The notes beneath the pieces are model-generated. The model had not been told where the DNA came from and searched no databases. It saw nothing but the letters and a program-made list of their open reading frames with translations. From Candidatus Uhrbacteria bacterium (GTDB lineage Bacteria; Patescibacteriota; Patescibacteriia; JACQSD01): DNA of 35,326 nt. The stretch lies in NCBI GenBank assembly GCA_016206165.1, contig JACQSD010000025.1, positions 1 through 35,326 on the forward strand, given 5' to 3'. The position numbers and the translations under genes were made by a program. Below, piece after piece: positions 7,213-14,051 of this stretch. Each line of letters opens with the position of its first letter. Within the stretch, counting starts at the first letter, position 1.

Positions 7213-7430
7213 CAACCGATTTCTTGATACCGGTTATTCGTGATACATTCGTCATTAGTTTGTGCACATTCGTGTTCTACTTTTTCGCTGATATGGTGAA
7301 GCCAGGGCTTGTGACGAACTATGTTAACCTCAATGTGCTGTTGCTTTTTGTGATTGTTTCTGGTATCGTCACGGTACTTCTCTATGATCGACGGAGTGAA
7401 GATCAAACCAATGACGACGCACGCGGATGA
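7188..7430 (+). CDS. Small two-helix membrane protein, 80 residues
   Basis: No family is recognised. Two hydrophobic segments are visible, about residues 12-33 (FLIPVIRDTFVISLCTFVFY) and 43-65 (NYVNLNVLLLFVIVSGIVTV), with a charged tail. The gene overlaps the end of the previous gene by 25 bases and the start of the epimerase by 47 bases in another frame. The clear two-helix pattern in a region fully packed with genes supports it, though the long overlap with the epimerase means the C-terminal tail is less certain. Confidence 0.6.
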   Translation: MEFLQKKIATDFLIPVIRDTFVISLCTFVFYFFADMVKPGLVTNYVNLNVLLLFVIVSGIVTVLLYDRRSEDQTNDDARG

Positions 7431-7839
7431 TCGCGGATACTTCCGTGAGATTTTGCGTTCCGACGAAGGGCTCATGGATGTGTTTCGGCAGTCATCGATC
7501 ACGAAAACGAATCCTGGAGTCGTCAAAGCATTTCATTGGCACGCACGTCAAGAAGATTTTTGGTATGTCGTTGATGGTATGGCGCGTGCGGTGCTTTATG
7601 ATCGCCGTGATGAATCGCCGACAAAAGGAGAAACACAAACGGTTGTCATGGGAGAAGAGTATCCTGTCGGCCTTCTTATCCCCCGGGGCGTCGCGCATGG
7701 GTATCAGGTGCTTGGGGTAAAACCGGTCGTGCTCGTCTATTACACAACCGAATGCTACGACGTCAAAAATCCAGATGAGCTCCGGATCCCTTGGAATGAC
7801 CCGACGATCAATTACGATTGGACAATCAAAAATCGATGA
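7384..7839 (+). CDS. dTDP-sugar 3,5-epimerase-like cupin protein (RmlC family)
   Basis: A 151-residue single-domain cupin like dTDP-4-dehydrorhamnose 3,5-epimerase, which inverts C3 and C5 of a dTDP-4-keto-6-deoxy sugar. Matching family landmarks are DDRGYFREI near the start, a Gln-Ser pair, GVVKAFHWHARQEDFWYVVDG (the family's catalytic-histidine region) and PRGVAHGYQVLG in the second half. The end (WNDPTINYDW) also resembles the usual W-x-D-P-x-I-x-W ending. The start MIDGVKIKP at 7384 is preferred over an in-frame ATG at 7354. It is shorter than typical RmlC (about 180 residues), so the exact sugar is uncertain. Its stop overlaps the next start (ATGA). Confidence 0.8.
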   Translation: MIDGVKIKPMTTHADDRGYFREILRSDEGLMDVFRQSSITKTNPGVVKAFHWHARQEDFWYVVDGMARAVLYDRRDESPTKGETQTVVMGEEYPVGLLIPRGVAHGYQVLGVKPVVLVYYTTECYDVKNPDELRIPWNDPTINYDWTIKNR

Positions 7840-8753
7840 GCAAAGTCCTTCTCATTATTCTCGACGGATGGGGGATCGGGCCCATGAATGAGGCAAATGT
7901 TTTTTCGCACGTCGCGACACCGACATTTGATCATTGTGTTGCACACTACCCAGTGGCAGCACTCGCCGCATCTGGTGAGGCGGTCGGGCTTGCACCTGAC
8001 GAAGTGGGGAATTCAGAATCCGGGCACTGGAATTTAGGCACTGGCCAGCGTTTCCGCCCCGAGATTTGGAATACAACGATGATTCAGTCGACGACGTCGC
8101 TCGGCGCTGTCATTGCGCGCGCTGGGAAAAAGCAGCTGCATATTTCGGAAACAGAGAAGTACGTCCACGCGACGTATTTTTTTAATGGTGGACATGCGTC
8201 TCCATTTCAAGGAGAAGATGACATCCTTGTCCCATCACCAAAAGTTTCTTCGTACGACGAGAAACCTGCGATGAGTGCACGCCTCATCACACGGCGTTTG
8301 GTGCAGGCGCTCGAGAGCGGCGTCTATGATTTTTTTGTCGTCAATTATCCGAACCTCGACATCATTGCACACACCGGAAACCGTGCCGCAGTGATCAAAG
8401 CGCTTGCCATTATTGATCGCGAACTCGCGCTCGTCACCGCAACTGCGCTGCAGCACGGGGTGACCATACTCATGACTGCGGATCATGGGAACATTGAGCA
8501 GATCACCGAGGCGGATAACAACACTGCGCATCGCACCCATACGTTCGCGCCAGTTCCATTCATTTTTGCTCGTCCGGATCTTGAGCGTCGTCGCTTTGTT
8601 GATGCGCCAGTGATCACCCGTGACCTTTCTCCACTTCCTGTTGTCGGCGCACTTCGGGATGTTCCAGTCACCATCCTTGAGTTGCTTGGGCTTGAAAAGC
8701 CGATGGGCATGGAAGGAGCGTCATTGACACGCCTCCTTCCGAAAGGAGTGTAG
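7836..8753 (+). CDS. Phosphoglycerate-mutase-like protein (iPGM) lacking the transferase domain
   Basis: A 305-residue member of the alkaline phosphatase superfamily, closest to cofactor-independent phosphoglycerate mutase. The metal-binding phosphatase half looks complete: Asp10 (IILDGWG), Ser60 (GNSESGH, the family's phosphorylated serine), Asp175 and His179 (NYPNLDIIAHTGN), Asp216-His217 (TADHGN) and His235. The iPGM-specific ISETEKY and FFNGG with a following GEDDILVPSPKVSSYD are also present. Normal iPGM is about 510 residues; here the roughly 215-240 residue phosphotransferase domain that binds phosphoglycerate is replaced by about 15 residues around 72-88, without a frame break. Hydrolysis of another phosphate ester is as likely as mutase activity. 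It overlaps the epimerase by 4 bases. Confidence 0.85.
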   Translation: MSKVLLIILDGWGIGPMNEANVFSHVATPTFDHCVAHYPVAALAASGEAVGLAPDEVGNSESGHWNLGTGQRFRPEIWNTTMIQSTTSLGAVIARAGKKQLHISETEKYVHATYFFNGGHASPFQGEDDILVPSPKVSSYDEKPAMSARLITRRLVQALESGVYDFFVVNYPNLDIIAHTGNRAAVIKALAIIDRELALVTATALQHGVTILMTADHGNIEQITEADNNTAHRTHTFAPVPFIFARPDLERRRFVDAPVITRDLSPLPVVGALRDVPVTILELLGLEKPMGMEGASLTRLLPKGV

Positions 8754-8754
8754 T

Positions 8755-9144
8755 ATGTTTGTCGTAACTGCACGGGTCATTCACGGATTACGGCGCGGAA
8801 GGAACCTTGGGTTTCCTACTGCGAATGTGCGCCATCGCATCGGTCAAGCTCCACCCGATGGCATTTATGCGGCATGGGCATGCATTGATCGACAGTGGTA
8901 TCGTGCTGCGGTGAGTGTGGGGAAAAATAAGACATTTGGCGCGTCACATGCTACTATAGAAGCACATGTGCTCCATTGGAATAGGTCGCTGTATGGGCGG
9001 ACGATCACATTAGTTTTTGTTCGTTGGCTTCGCGCGATGCGCCGTTTCAATACGGATCAAGCACTGGTTCATACGATGAGAATGGATATAAAGAGAGTAA
9101 ATAGTTTCTTAGTTTCCCGCTGCGGCCGTTCTGGAATTTCTTAA
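8755..9144 (+). CDS. Stand-alone riboflavin kinase domain
   Basis: A 129-residue protein matching only the C-terminal flavokinase half of bacterial RibF, which phosphorylates riboflavin to FMN. Landmarks: ARVIHGLRRGRNLGFPTANV (the GxxxPTAN nucleotide-binding motif), PPDGIYAAW, AAVSVGKNKTFG and a downstream IEAHVLHW with the expected catalytic acidic residue, then LYGRTITLVFVRWLR. The FMN adenylyltransferase half is absent from this gene, so FAD synthesis must rely on another gene or on supply. It follows the iPGM-like gene by one base. The last 15 residues are encoded by AT-rich repetitive sequence (TTTCTTAGTTTCCCG, AATTTCTTAATTTC) and are probably not part of the fold. Confidence 0.85.
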   Translation: MFVVTARVIHGLRRGRNLGFPTANVRHRIGQAPPDGIYAAWACIDRQWYRAAVSVGKNKTFGASHATIEAHVLHWNRSLYGRTITLVFVRWLRAMRRFNTDQALVHTMRMDIKRVNSFLVSRCGRSGIS

Positions 9145-9157
9145 TTTCTTACCGATT

Positions 9158-9793
9158 ATGTTCACTGGAATTATTAGCACCATTGGGACCATTGCACGGA
9201 TCGAGCGCACTGCAAAAAAGAATCGTGTGACGTGTGCCGTGGCAGAAAAAAAATGGCGCGCAATGCTTTCGGTTGGTACGAGCGTGAGCATGGATGGAAC
9301 ATGCGTGACGATCGTTGCATTGCAGCCAAAGGGGTTCTTGGTCGACATTGCGCGTGAAACGGAGCGTGTGACAAATATCGGATCATGGAAAAAAGGACAT
9401 CGCGTGAATCTCGAGTTACCCGTTCGTGCAAATGAGATGCTCTCTGGCCACCTCCTCCTCGGGCATGTCGATGGCGTCGGTCATGTCGTCGAAATATATG
9501 ATCAGGGAAATGGAAAGCGGCTTGTCGTCGCACCACCCCCTGATCTTTTTCGTTTCTTGCCATACAAGGGGTCAATCGCAGTGAACGGAGTGAGCCTCAC
9601 CATCGCAAATGTGGATGCAGACAAGCATCAATGCATTATTGCGCTCATCCCCCATACGATTCATCACACGACACTTGGCGTGTTGAAACCAAAAGATCTT
9701 GTGAACATCGAAGTTGATGCGATCGCACGTTACCTTGATCAACTGCTCGAGGAACGATTTAAAATATTTGAAGAGCGATTATTACAGCGATGA
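9158..9793 (+). CDS. ribE: Riboflavin synthase, alpha subunit
   Basis: A 211-residue protein expected to convert two 6,7-dimethyl-8-ribityllumazine molecules into riboflavin. Two lumazine-binding barrels can be seen: the first starts MFTGIISTIGTI and includes VGTSVSMDGTCVTIV; the second includes GHLLLGHVDGVG and GSIAVNGVSLTIANV. Near the end ALIPHTIHHTTLG and VNIEVDAIARYLD are standard for the family, followed by the helix that trimerises. It lies 13 bases after the riboflavin kinase gene, so flavin genes are paired, but the earlier steps (GTP cyclohydrolase, lumazine synthase) are not in the window. It overlaps the next gene by 4 bases. Confidence 0.92.
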   Translation: MFTGIISTIGTIARIERTAKKNRVTCAVAEKKWRAMLSVGTSVSMDGTCVTIVALQPKGFLVDIARETERVTNIGSWKKGHRVNLELPVRANEMLSGHLLLGHVDGVGHVVEIYDQGNGKRLVVAPPPDLFRFLPYKGSIAVNGVSLTIANVDADKHQCIIALIPHTIHHTTLGVLKPKDLVNIEVDAIARYLDQLLEERFKIFEERLLQR

Positions 9794-10590
9794 AAACGAA
9801 CAAGTTTATTATCATCATCGTGCTCGTGGTTGCTGTTTTTTTTGGCTACCGTTGGTATCGTCGTGCCACTGCTCCACCACCGCCCCCCCCACCACCGTCG
9901 ATTGAGCAGACGATTACGACAATCGAGGGGTGGACTGTTGAAGAAATTGCCGAGTATCTCCGCGATGCGATTGGGATGCCAGTAACGGCGTTCGAGAAGG
10001 CAGCATTTGCGTATCCGAAAAGTCCGGCGGGAAAGAGTTTTTTTGGTGGTGGCCGTATACAGAGTGTCGAGGGCTATCTTTTTCCAGATACGTATCGTGT
10101 GTATAAGAAGGCGACAGCGCTTGATGTGGTTGAGAAGATGCTTGCAAATTTTGATGCGCGCGTCACCGCAGATATTCGCGCAAAAATTCGTGCGCAACGT
10201 CTCACGCTCCACGAGGGGGTCACGCTCGCAAGTATTATTGAGCAGGAGGTGGCAACACCCGAAGATCGGCGGGTTGTTGCCGATATTTTTTTGAAACGTT
10301 TGAAAGCCGGTATTGCACTGCAGGCGGACTCGACCGTGAATTATATTACGAAGAAGGGGATGAGCCGCGCGACGATTGTGGATACAAAAATTGATTCTCC
10401 GTACAACACGTATCGTTATCGTGGCCTTCCGCCAGGGCCGATTAGCAACCCTGGGCTTGACGCGATCCTTGCCGTTGCAGAGCCGACCCTATCACCGTAT
10501 TTGTATTTTCTCACAACCGAAGATGGCCGCGTCATTTATGCAAGGGATTTCGAGGAGCACAAACAGAACCGGCAGCGCTATTTGCACTGA
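9790..10590 (+). CDS. mltG: Endolytic murein transglycosylase MltG
   Basis: A 266-residue membrane-anchored enzyme expected to cut nascent peptidoglycan strands and release them from the membrane. An N-terminal transmembrane helix (about 6-20) is followed by a run of eight prolines (29-36) and the YceG/MltG domain. Visible landmarks: VEGYLFPDTY (93-102), LASIIEQE with the catalytic Glu151, LQADSTVNY (177-185) and SPYNTYRYRGLPPGPISNPG, the family hallmark. It is shorter than the roughly 340-residue E. coli protein because the LysM-like region before the catalytic domain is reduced. It closes the operon-like run that begins with pgsA. Confidence 0.93.
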   Translation: MKTNKFIIIIVLVVAVFFGYRWYRRATAPPPPPPPPSIEQTITTIEGWTVEEIAEYLRDAIGMPVTAFEKAAFAYPKSPAGKSFFGGGRIQSVEGYLFPDTYRVYKKATALDVVEKMLANFDARVTADIRAKIRAQRLTLHEGVTLASIIEQEVATPEDRRVVADIFLKRLKAGIALQADSTVNYITKKGMSRATIVDTKIDSPYNTYRYRGLPPGPISNPGLDAILAVAEPTLSPYLYFLTTEDGRVIYARDFEEHKQNRQRYLH

Positions 10591-10610
10591 ATCACAGAAT
10601 CACGGAATCA
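10590..10610. repeat. Left inverted repeat flanking the S23/IVP gene
   Basis: AATCACAGAATCACGGAATCA. The core CACAGAATCAC (10593-10603) is exactly complementary in inverted orientation to 10970-10980 on the other side of the gene. Confidence 0.65.
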
Positions 10611-10613
10611 TTT

Positions 10614-10973
10614 ATGACACCGTTTCAAGAACAACTTAAAAGCAAGATGCATGCGTATGTGCGATTTGTCTATCGAGTGACGAAGAATTTTCCGCGAGAT
10701 GAAATCTACGGAGTAACATCACAAATAAGACGAGCCGCTGTTTCTATCGTTCTCAATTTTATTGAAGGTTATGCGCGAAGGAAATTGCTCGTGCAGCTGA
10801 ATTTTTTTGAGACGTCGTATGGCTCTCTCCAGGAATCAAAGTATTTACTCCTCCTGTCTTCTGAAGAGGCATATATGACTCAAGATGAATATAAAATTGG
10901 CACGAAGATGGCAGAAGAGATTGGAGCAATGCTTTGGACGGAAATTATTTCTATTGATAAAAGTGCAAAGTGA
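10614..10973 (+). CDS. Four-helix-bundle protein of the S23/IVP family
   Basis: A 119-residue all-helical protein of the 23S rRNA intervening-sequence protein (S23) family. Family-like features: an N-terminal FQEQLKSKMHAYVRFVYRVTKNFP helix, DEIYGVTSQIRRAAVSIVLN in the second helix, IEGYARR, and LNFFETSYGSLQESKYLL in the third. Members are encoded inside 23S rRNA insertions or stand alone; the structurally related Avd protein assists diversity-generating retroelements, but there is no reverse transcriptase or variable repeat here. The gene fits exactly between inverted repeats (10590-10610 and 10970-11004), with the stop codon lying within the right one, so the unit looks like a self-contained insertion cassette. 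The molecular role is unknown. Confidence 0.85.
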   Translation: MTPFQEQLKSKMHAYVRFVYRVTKNFPRDEIYGVTSQIRRAAVSIVLNFIEGYARRKLLVQLNFFETSYGSLQESKYLLLLSSEEAYMTQDEYKIGTKMAEEIGAMLWTEIISIDKSAK

Positions 10974-11004
10974 TTCTGTGTTTTTTTGATTCTGTGTTTC
11001 TGTG
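10970..11004. repeat. Right inverted repeat flanking the S23/IVP gene
   Basis: Two copies of TGATTCTGTG (10971-10980 and 10988-10997) followed by TTTCTGTG. The first copy with the preceding G is the perfect inverted partner of 10593-10603 and includes the TGA stop of the gene. Confidence 0.65.
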
Positions 11005-11010
11005 AAAATA

Positions 11011-11700
11011 ATGAAAACTGTAGTCATCTCTCTCGGAGGGTCACTCATCGTCCCGGACGGCGGGATTGATATTCGTTTTCTCAAAAAATTTCGTGCTCTG
11101 ATTTTGGCACACGTCCGACGGGGTGTGCGTTTCGTCATCATCACCGGCGGGGGAACAGTGTGCAGAGATTATCAAAATGCACTCCGTGATTTAGGGAGGC
11201 GCGACGCGACAGATCTCGATTGGATCGGTATTCGGATAAGCAGATTAAATGCACATCTTGTCCGGATTATGTTTGGAAGCCGTGCCCCTGATCGATTTAT
11301 CACTGACGCAACAAACGTGCATCCACGTGAGTACAGAAAATATCCGCTCCTCGTTGCCGGAGGAGAAAAGCCGGGTCAATCAACGGATGATGTCGCGGTC
11401 AAGCTCGCCATTCGCTTTGGTGCACATGAGCTCATTAATCTTTCAAACATTCGCTACGTCTACGATCGTGATCCACGGAAACATAAAGATGCGAAACCGT
11501 ATCACGAAATGTCGTGGAAGGAATTAAAGAAACTCGTCGGAAGTAAATGGACTCCTGGCGCCAATGTTCCCTTTGATCCACGAGCAACCGCGCTTGCTGT
11601 GAAACATCATCGCACGCTCTTTTTCCTCCATGGCGGTGATATGAAAAATCTTAGCCGCTGTCTCGCTGGAAAAAAATTCGAAGGGACGATCGTACAGTGA
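11011..11700 (+). CDS. pyrH: Archaeal-type UMP kinase (amino acid kinase family)
   Basis: A 229-residue kinase expected to convert UMP to UDP with ATP. It opens with VVISLGGSLI (phosphate-binding glycine loop), has VRFVIITGGGTVCRDY, and later DDVAVKLAIRFGAHELINLSN followed by VYDRDP, the pattern of UMP kinases of the shorter archaeal type rather than the usual bacterial PyrH. PFDPRATALA near the C-terminus fits the nucleotide site. The start may be GTG 11002 or ATG 11011; ATG is taken because the GTG lies inside the repeat bounding the S23/IVP gene. It lies between repeats on both sides rather than in the upstream operon. Confidence 0.85.
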   Translation: MKTVVISLGGSLIVPDGGIDIRFLKKFRALILAHVRRGVRFVIITGGGTVCRDYQNALRDLGRRDATDLDWIGIRISRLNAHLVRIMFGSRAPDRFITDATNVHPREYRKYPLLVAGGEKPGQSTDDVAVKLAIRFGAHELINLSNIRYVYDRDPRKHKDAKPYHEMSWKELKKLVGSKWTPGANVPFDPRATALAVKHHRTLFFLHGGDMKNLSRCLAGKKFEGTIVQ

Positions 11701-11705
11701 TTATG

Positions 11706-11756
11706 ATCTCCACCACGATTCCCTCTCCTCGTAGGAGAGGGTTAGGGTGAGGTTTT
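11706..11756. repeat. Intergenic CCCTCTCC palindrome, relative of 280-358
   Basis: CCCTCTCCTCGTAGGAGAGGG (11722-11742) forms a hairpin and is followed by TTAGGGTGAGG. It lies between the UMP kinase and the first swivel-domain gene. It lacks a T tract, so it is a poor terminator. Confidence 0.6.
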
Positions 11757-11801
11757 CGAGATCGACCTCGTAAAATTAAGTACGTGACACTATTACACGG
11801 T

Positions 11802-13283
11802 ATGTTCACATTCCCATCACACATTGGTAAAAAACTCGCGAAGAAAAAGATCACGTGGATTCGCGATCAAGAATGGTACCCGAAGTCTTTTCAGGGCTGG
11901 GCTGGACTTTTGATTATTCAGGGTGCGGGCGCGGTTGCTGCCACATTGAAACGAATGCCGCAGGCGATGCGGTTTGGCGCGATGACCGTGGAAGGCACGC
12001 AGAGCTCATGGTACTGGAATGTCGCTGAACAGCGGCGCGTGCGGCCGATCCTTATTACAAAGTTGCGCAAAAATTCTGCATGGGCGCGTATGATTGTCCG
12101 GAAGTTTTTTGTGGCATGGCACGCGTTTGATCGGACGGTAACACGGGTATTGCATCAAGATTTTTCGAGCCTTTCATTACGACAGCTCGGAACGTTGTAT
12201 ACCGAGTGCGTTGATGCAGCGCTTGTTCAGGCCTCATACGGGTATATCGTCGAACCATTCTTAACCGCAGGGGAGGAAGATTGGTTGGTTGCGGCGATCC
12301 GCGATGCACTGCCAGAGAAAATCGCGACGGCGCGCGTCGAAGAGATTACTCGCGTGTTGACGACGCATACGATTCCCACATTCTCACAAGAAGAGGCATG
12401 GTCGCGCGCCGCGCTCGCCAAGAAAGCGCGAGGGCGTGTGTTTGATCGCGCACTGAAGGCGCATGTGGAAAAATTCGCGACGATGCGGGGGAATTACTAT
12501 GATGTGCCGCGGCTTACAGAAAAAGAAGTGCGTGCATCATTGCGAACGTTTGATGTGCATGGTGCGGAGGAGAGCCAGAGGATGATGCGTCGTACTGCTC
12601 GAGCGAAAGCCCGCATCGTAAAACAGTATCGTCTTCACGCGCTCGCATCACTCCTTGATGGTGCTGAACAATTTGCGCACATGCAGGATTATCGGAAGTG
12701 GGCAGTGACAAAGGTGAATGACGTTGTGTTCCAGCTTCTTGATGCAATGGCGCCGCTCCTTTCCGTATCGGCAACGACACTTCGTTACGCAACGCCGAAC
12801 GAGATTGTTCGCGCGTGCATGGGCAAAAGAATAGATTGGAAATCAGTGGGAGAGCGCAGTGCAGGGACATTGTATTGGTGCACCGCGAGCGGCGTCACTG
12901 TTTATCAAGGCAAGGCATTGCGCGGATTTGACGCCAAGTTTTTTCATGGCAGTGCAGGCGTGAATAAAGTATTGAAAGGAACAACCGCAATGCCGGGAAA
13001 AGTGCGCGGGCGCGTGCGCATTGTGTATGGCCGTCTCGAGTTTGCGGCGTTCAAGAAAGGGGAGATCCTCGTAACCAATAATACAACGCCGGAGTTTGTA
13101 CCAACAATGAAACGCGCGGCTGCGATTGTCACCGAACAGGGCGGCATCACCTCGCACGCAGCGATCATCTCCCGTGAACTCAAAGTCCCTTGCATCATCG
13201 GGACAAAAGTCGCCACCAAAGTTTTCAAAACTGGCGATCGCGTGGAAGTTGACGCCGAGAACGGAGTTGTAAGGAAGATATAA
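11802..13283 (+). CDS. PEP-utilising swivel-domain protein P1
   Basis: A 493-residue protein. About residues 1-375 are mostly helical; the last 95 or so form the PEP-utilising-enzyme mobile (swivelling) domain: a GKVRGRVRIV strand pair, FKKGEILVTNNTTPEFVPTM, then IVTEQGGITSHAAIISREL, in which His452 is the phosphohistidine of PEP synthase and rifampin phosphotransferase, and GDRVEVDAENGVV. The ATP-grasp domain and PEP/pyruvate barrel are absent, so it cannot form phosphohistidine from ATP alone. It is one of nine paralogs here; the likely partner kinase is at 32816-33766. A GTG at 11784 is an alternative start. A NYN nuclease follows by 7 bases. The acceptor substrate is unknown. Confidence 0.82.
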   Translation: MFTFPSHIGKKLAKKKITWIRDQEWYPKSFQGWAGLLIIQGAGAVAATLKRMPQAMRFGAMTVEGTQSSWYWNVAEQRRVRPILITKLRKNSAWARMIVRKFFVAWHAFDRTVTRVLHQDFSSLSLRQLGTLYTECVDAALVQASYGYIVEPFLTAGEEDWLVAAIRDALPEKIATARVEEITRVLTTHTIPTFSQEEAWSRAALAKKARGRVFDRALKAHVEKFATMRGNYYDVPRLTEKEVRASLRTFDVHGAEESQRMMRRTARAKARIVKQYRLHALASLLDGAEQFAHMQDYRKWAVTKVNDVVFQLLDAMAPLLSVSATTLRYATPNEIVRACMGKRIDWKSVGERSAGTLYWCTASGVTVYQGKALRGFDAKFFHGSAGVNKVLKGTTAMPGKVRGRVRIVYGRLEFAAFKKGEILVTNNTTPEFVPTMKRAAAIVTEQGGITSHAAIISRELKVPCIIGTKVATKVFKTGDRVEVDAENGVVRKI

Positions 13284-13290
13284 CCACTCT

Positions 13291-13944
13291 ATGCGCACGC
13301 TCGCATTCATTGATGCATCAAATCTCTTTTATGGCGGTGAGAAGAGTTTAGGTTGGAAGATTGATTATCAAAAGTTACTCCAGTATCTTCGCGAGAAGTA
13401 TCAGGTTGAGGCCGCATTTTATTTTGGTGGCGTTGAGATACATAATTTTCAATTTGATTACCTTGCGAACGATACAGTACCGATTGATCTGCTCGTGTCG
13501 CATCTCTCGCGACTCGTGCACGAGCGCGGGGACACATTGGATGATGCCGCATTATTGCTCTTGAGTCGACATCTTGCGCGTGTCCGATTCTATGTGCGAC
13601 TGCAAGAGTTCGGTTATCAGCTGCGCCTGAAGCCGGTCAAATTGTATACCAATGATGACGGTACGACTCGGCGGAAGGCCAATTGCGATGTCGACATGAC
13701 ATTTGTTCTCATGAAGGAGCAGGAGCATTTCGATCGCGTCATCATTCTTTCTGGCGATGGAGATTTCTTACCAGTTTTGAAGCATTTACGAAAGGAGGGT
13801 AAGGAGATCATTGTTCTTGCCCGTGGGCCTCGGGCAGCCCGTGAGATTCGACAGTTTGCAGGGGGAAACTTTCGAGATTTTGAGTATCTGAAGTATCTTT
13901 TGAAGATGGAAGATGAAGTAAATAAACGGAGGGGACTCATATAG
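13291..13944 (+). CDS. NYN-domain (LabA/DUF88-type) putative ribonuclease
   Basis: A 217-residue PIN-like nuclease. Metal-binding acidic residues appear at the expected places: Asp8 in FIDASN, aspartates in KANCDVDMT in the middle, and LSGDGDFLPVL near 152-162. It likely cuts RNA, but no substrate can be named. It begins 7 bases after P1 and ends in a terminator, so P1 and this gene form a two-gene transcript. The last 20 residues (KMEDEVNKRRGLI) include bases that also form the terminator stem. Confidence 0.88.
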   Translation: MRTLAFIDASNLFYGGEKSLGWKIDYQKLLQYLREKYQVEAAFYFGGVEIHNFQFDYLANDTVPIDLLVSHLSRLVHERGDTLDDAALLLLSRHLARVRFYVRLQEFGYQLRLKPVKLYTNDDGTTRRKANCDVDMTFVLMKEQEHFDRVIILSGDGDFLPVLKHLRKEGKEIIVLARGPRAAREIRQFAGGNFRDFEYLKYLLKMEDEVNKRRGLI

Positions 13945-13972
13945 AATCCCCTCCACGTTTAGTACTTTTACT
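13928..13972 (+). terminator. Terminator overlapping the NYN gene stop codon
   Basis: GGAGGGGA (13928-13935) pairs with TCCCCTCC (13947-13954) across an 11-base loop that contains the stop codon; a T-rich stretch follows. Confidence 0.7.
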
Positions 13973-13999
13973 ATAGCAATCATCATGATATTGTGTCAA

Positions 14000-14023
14000 G
14001 AGCAGCCTGACAGAGCAGCCTGA
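14000..14023. repeat. Short direct repeat upstream of P2
   Basis: GAGCAGCCTGA occurs twice (14000-14010 and 14013-14023), 13 bases apart, in the 107-base gap before P2. A regulatory role is possible but untested. A TACACT at 14046-14051 abuts the P2 start codon. Confidence 0.4.
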
Positions 14024-14051
14024 TACAGGGCAATGACGAGATTTTTACACT

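Noticed and set aside
10614-10973. Diversity-generating retroelement accessory protein (Avd)
   Set aside because: No reverse transcriptase, template repeat or variable repeat is present nearby; a plain S23/IVP gene is the simpler call.
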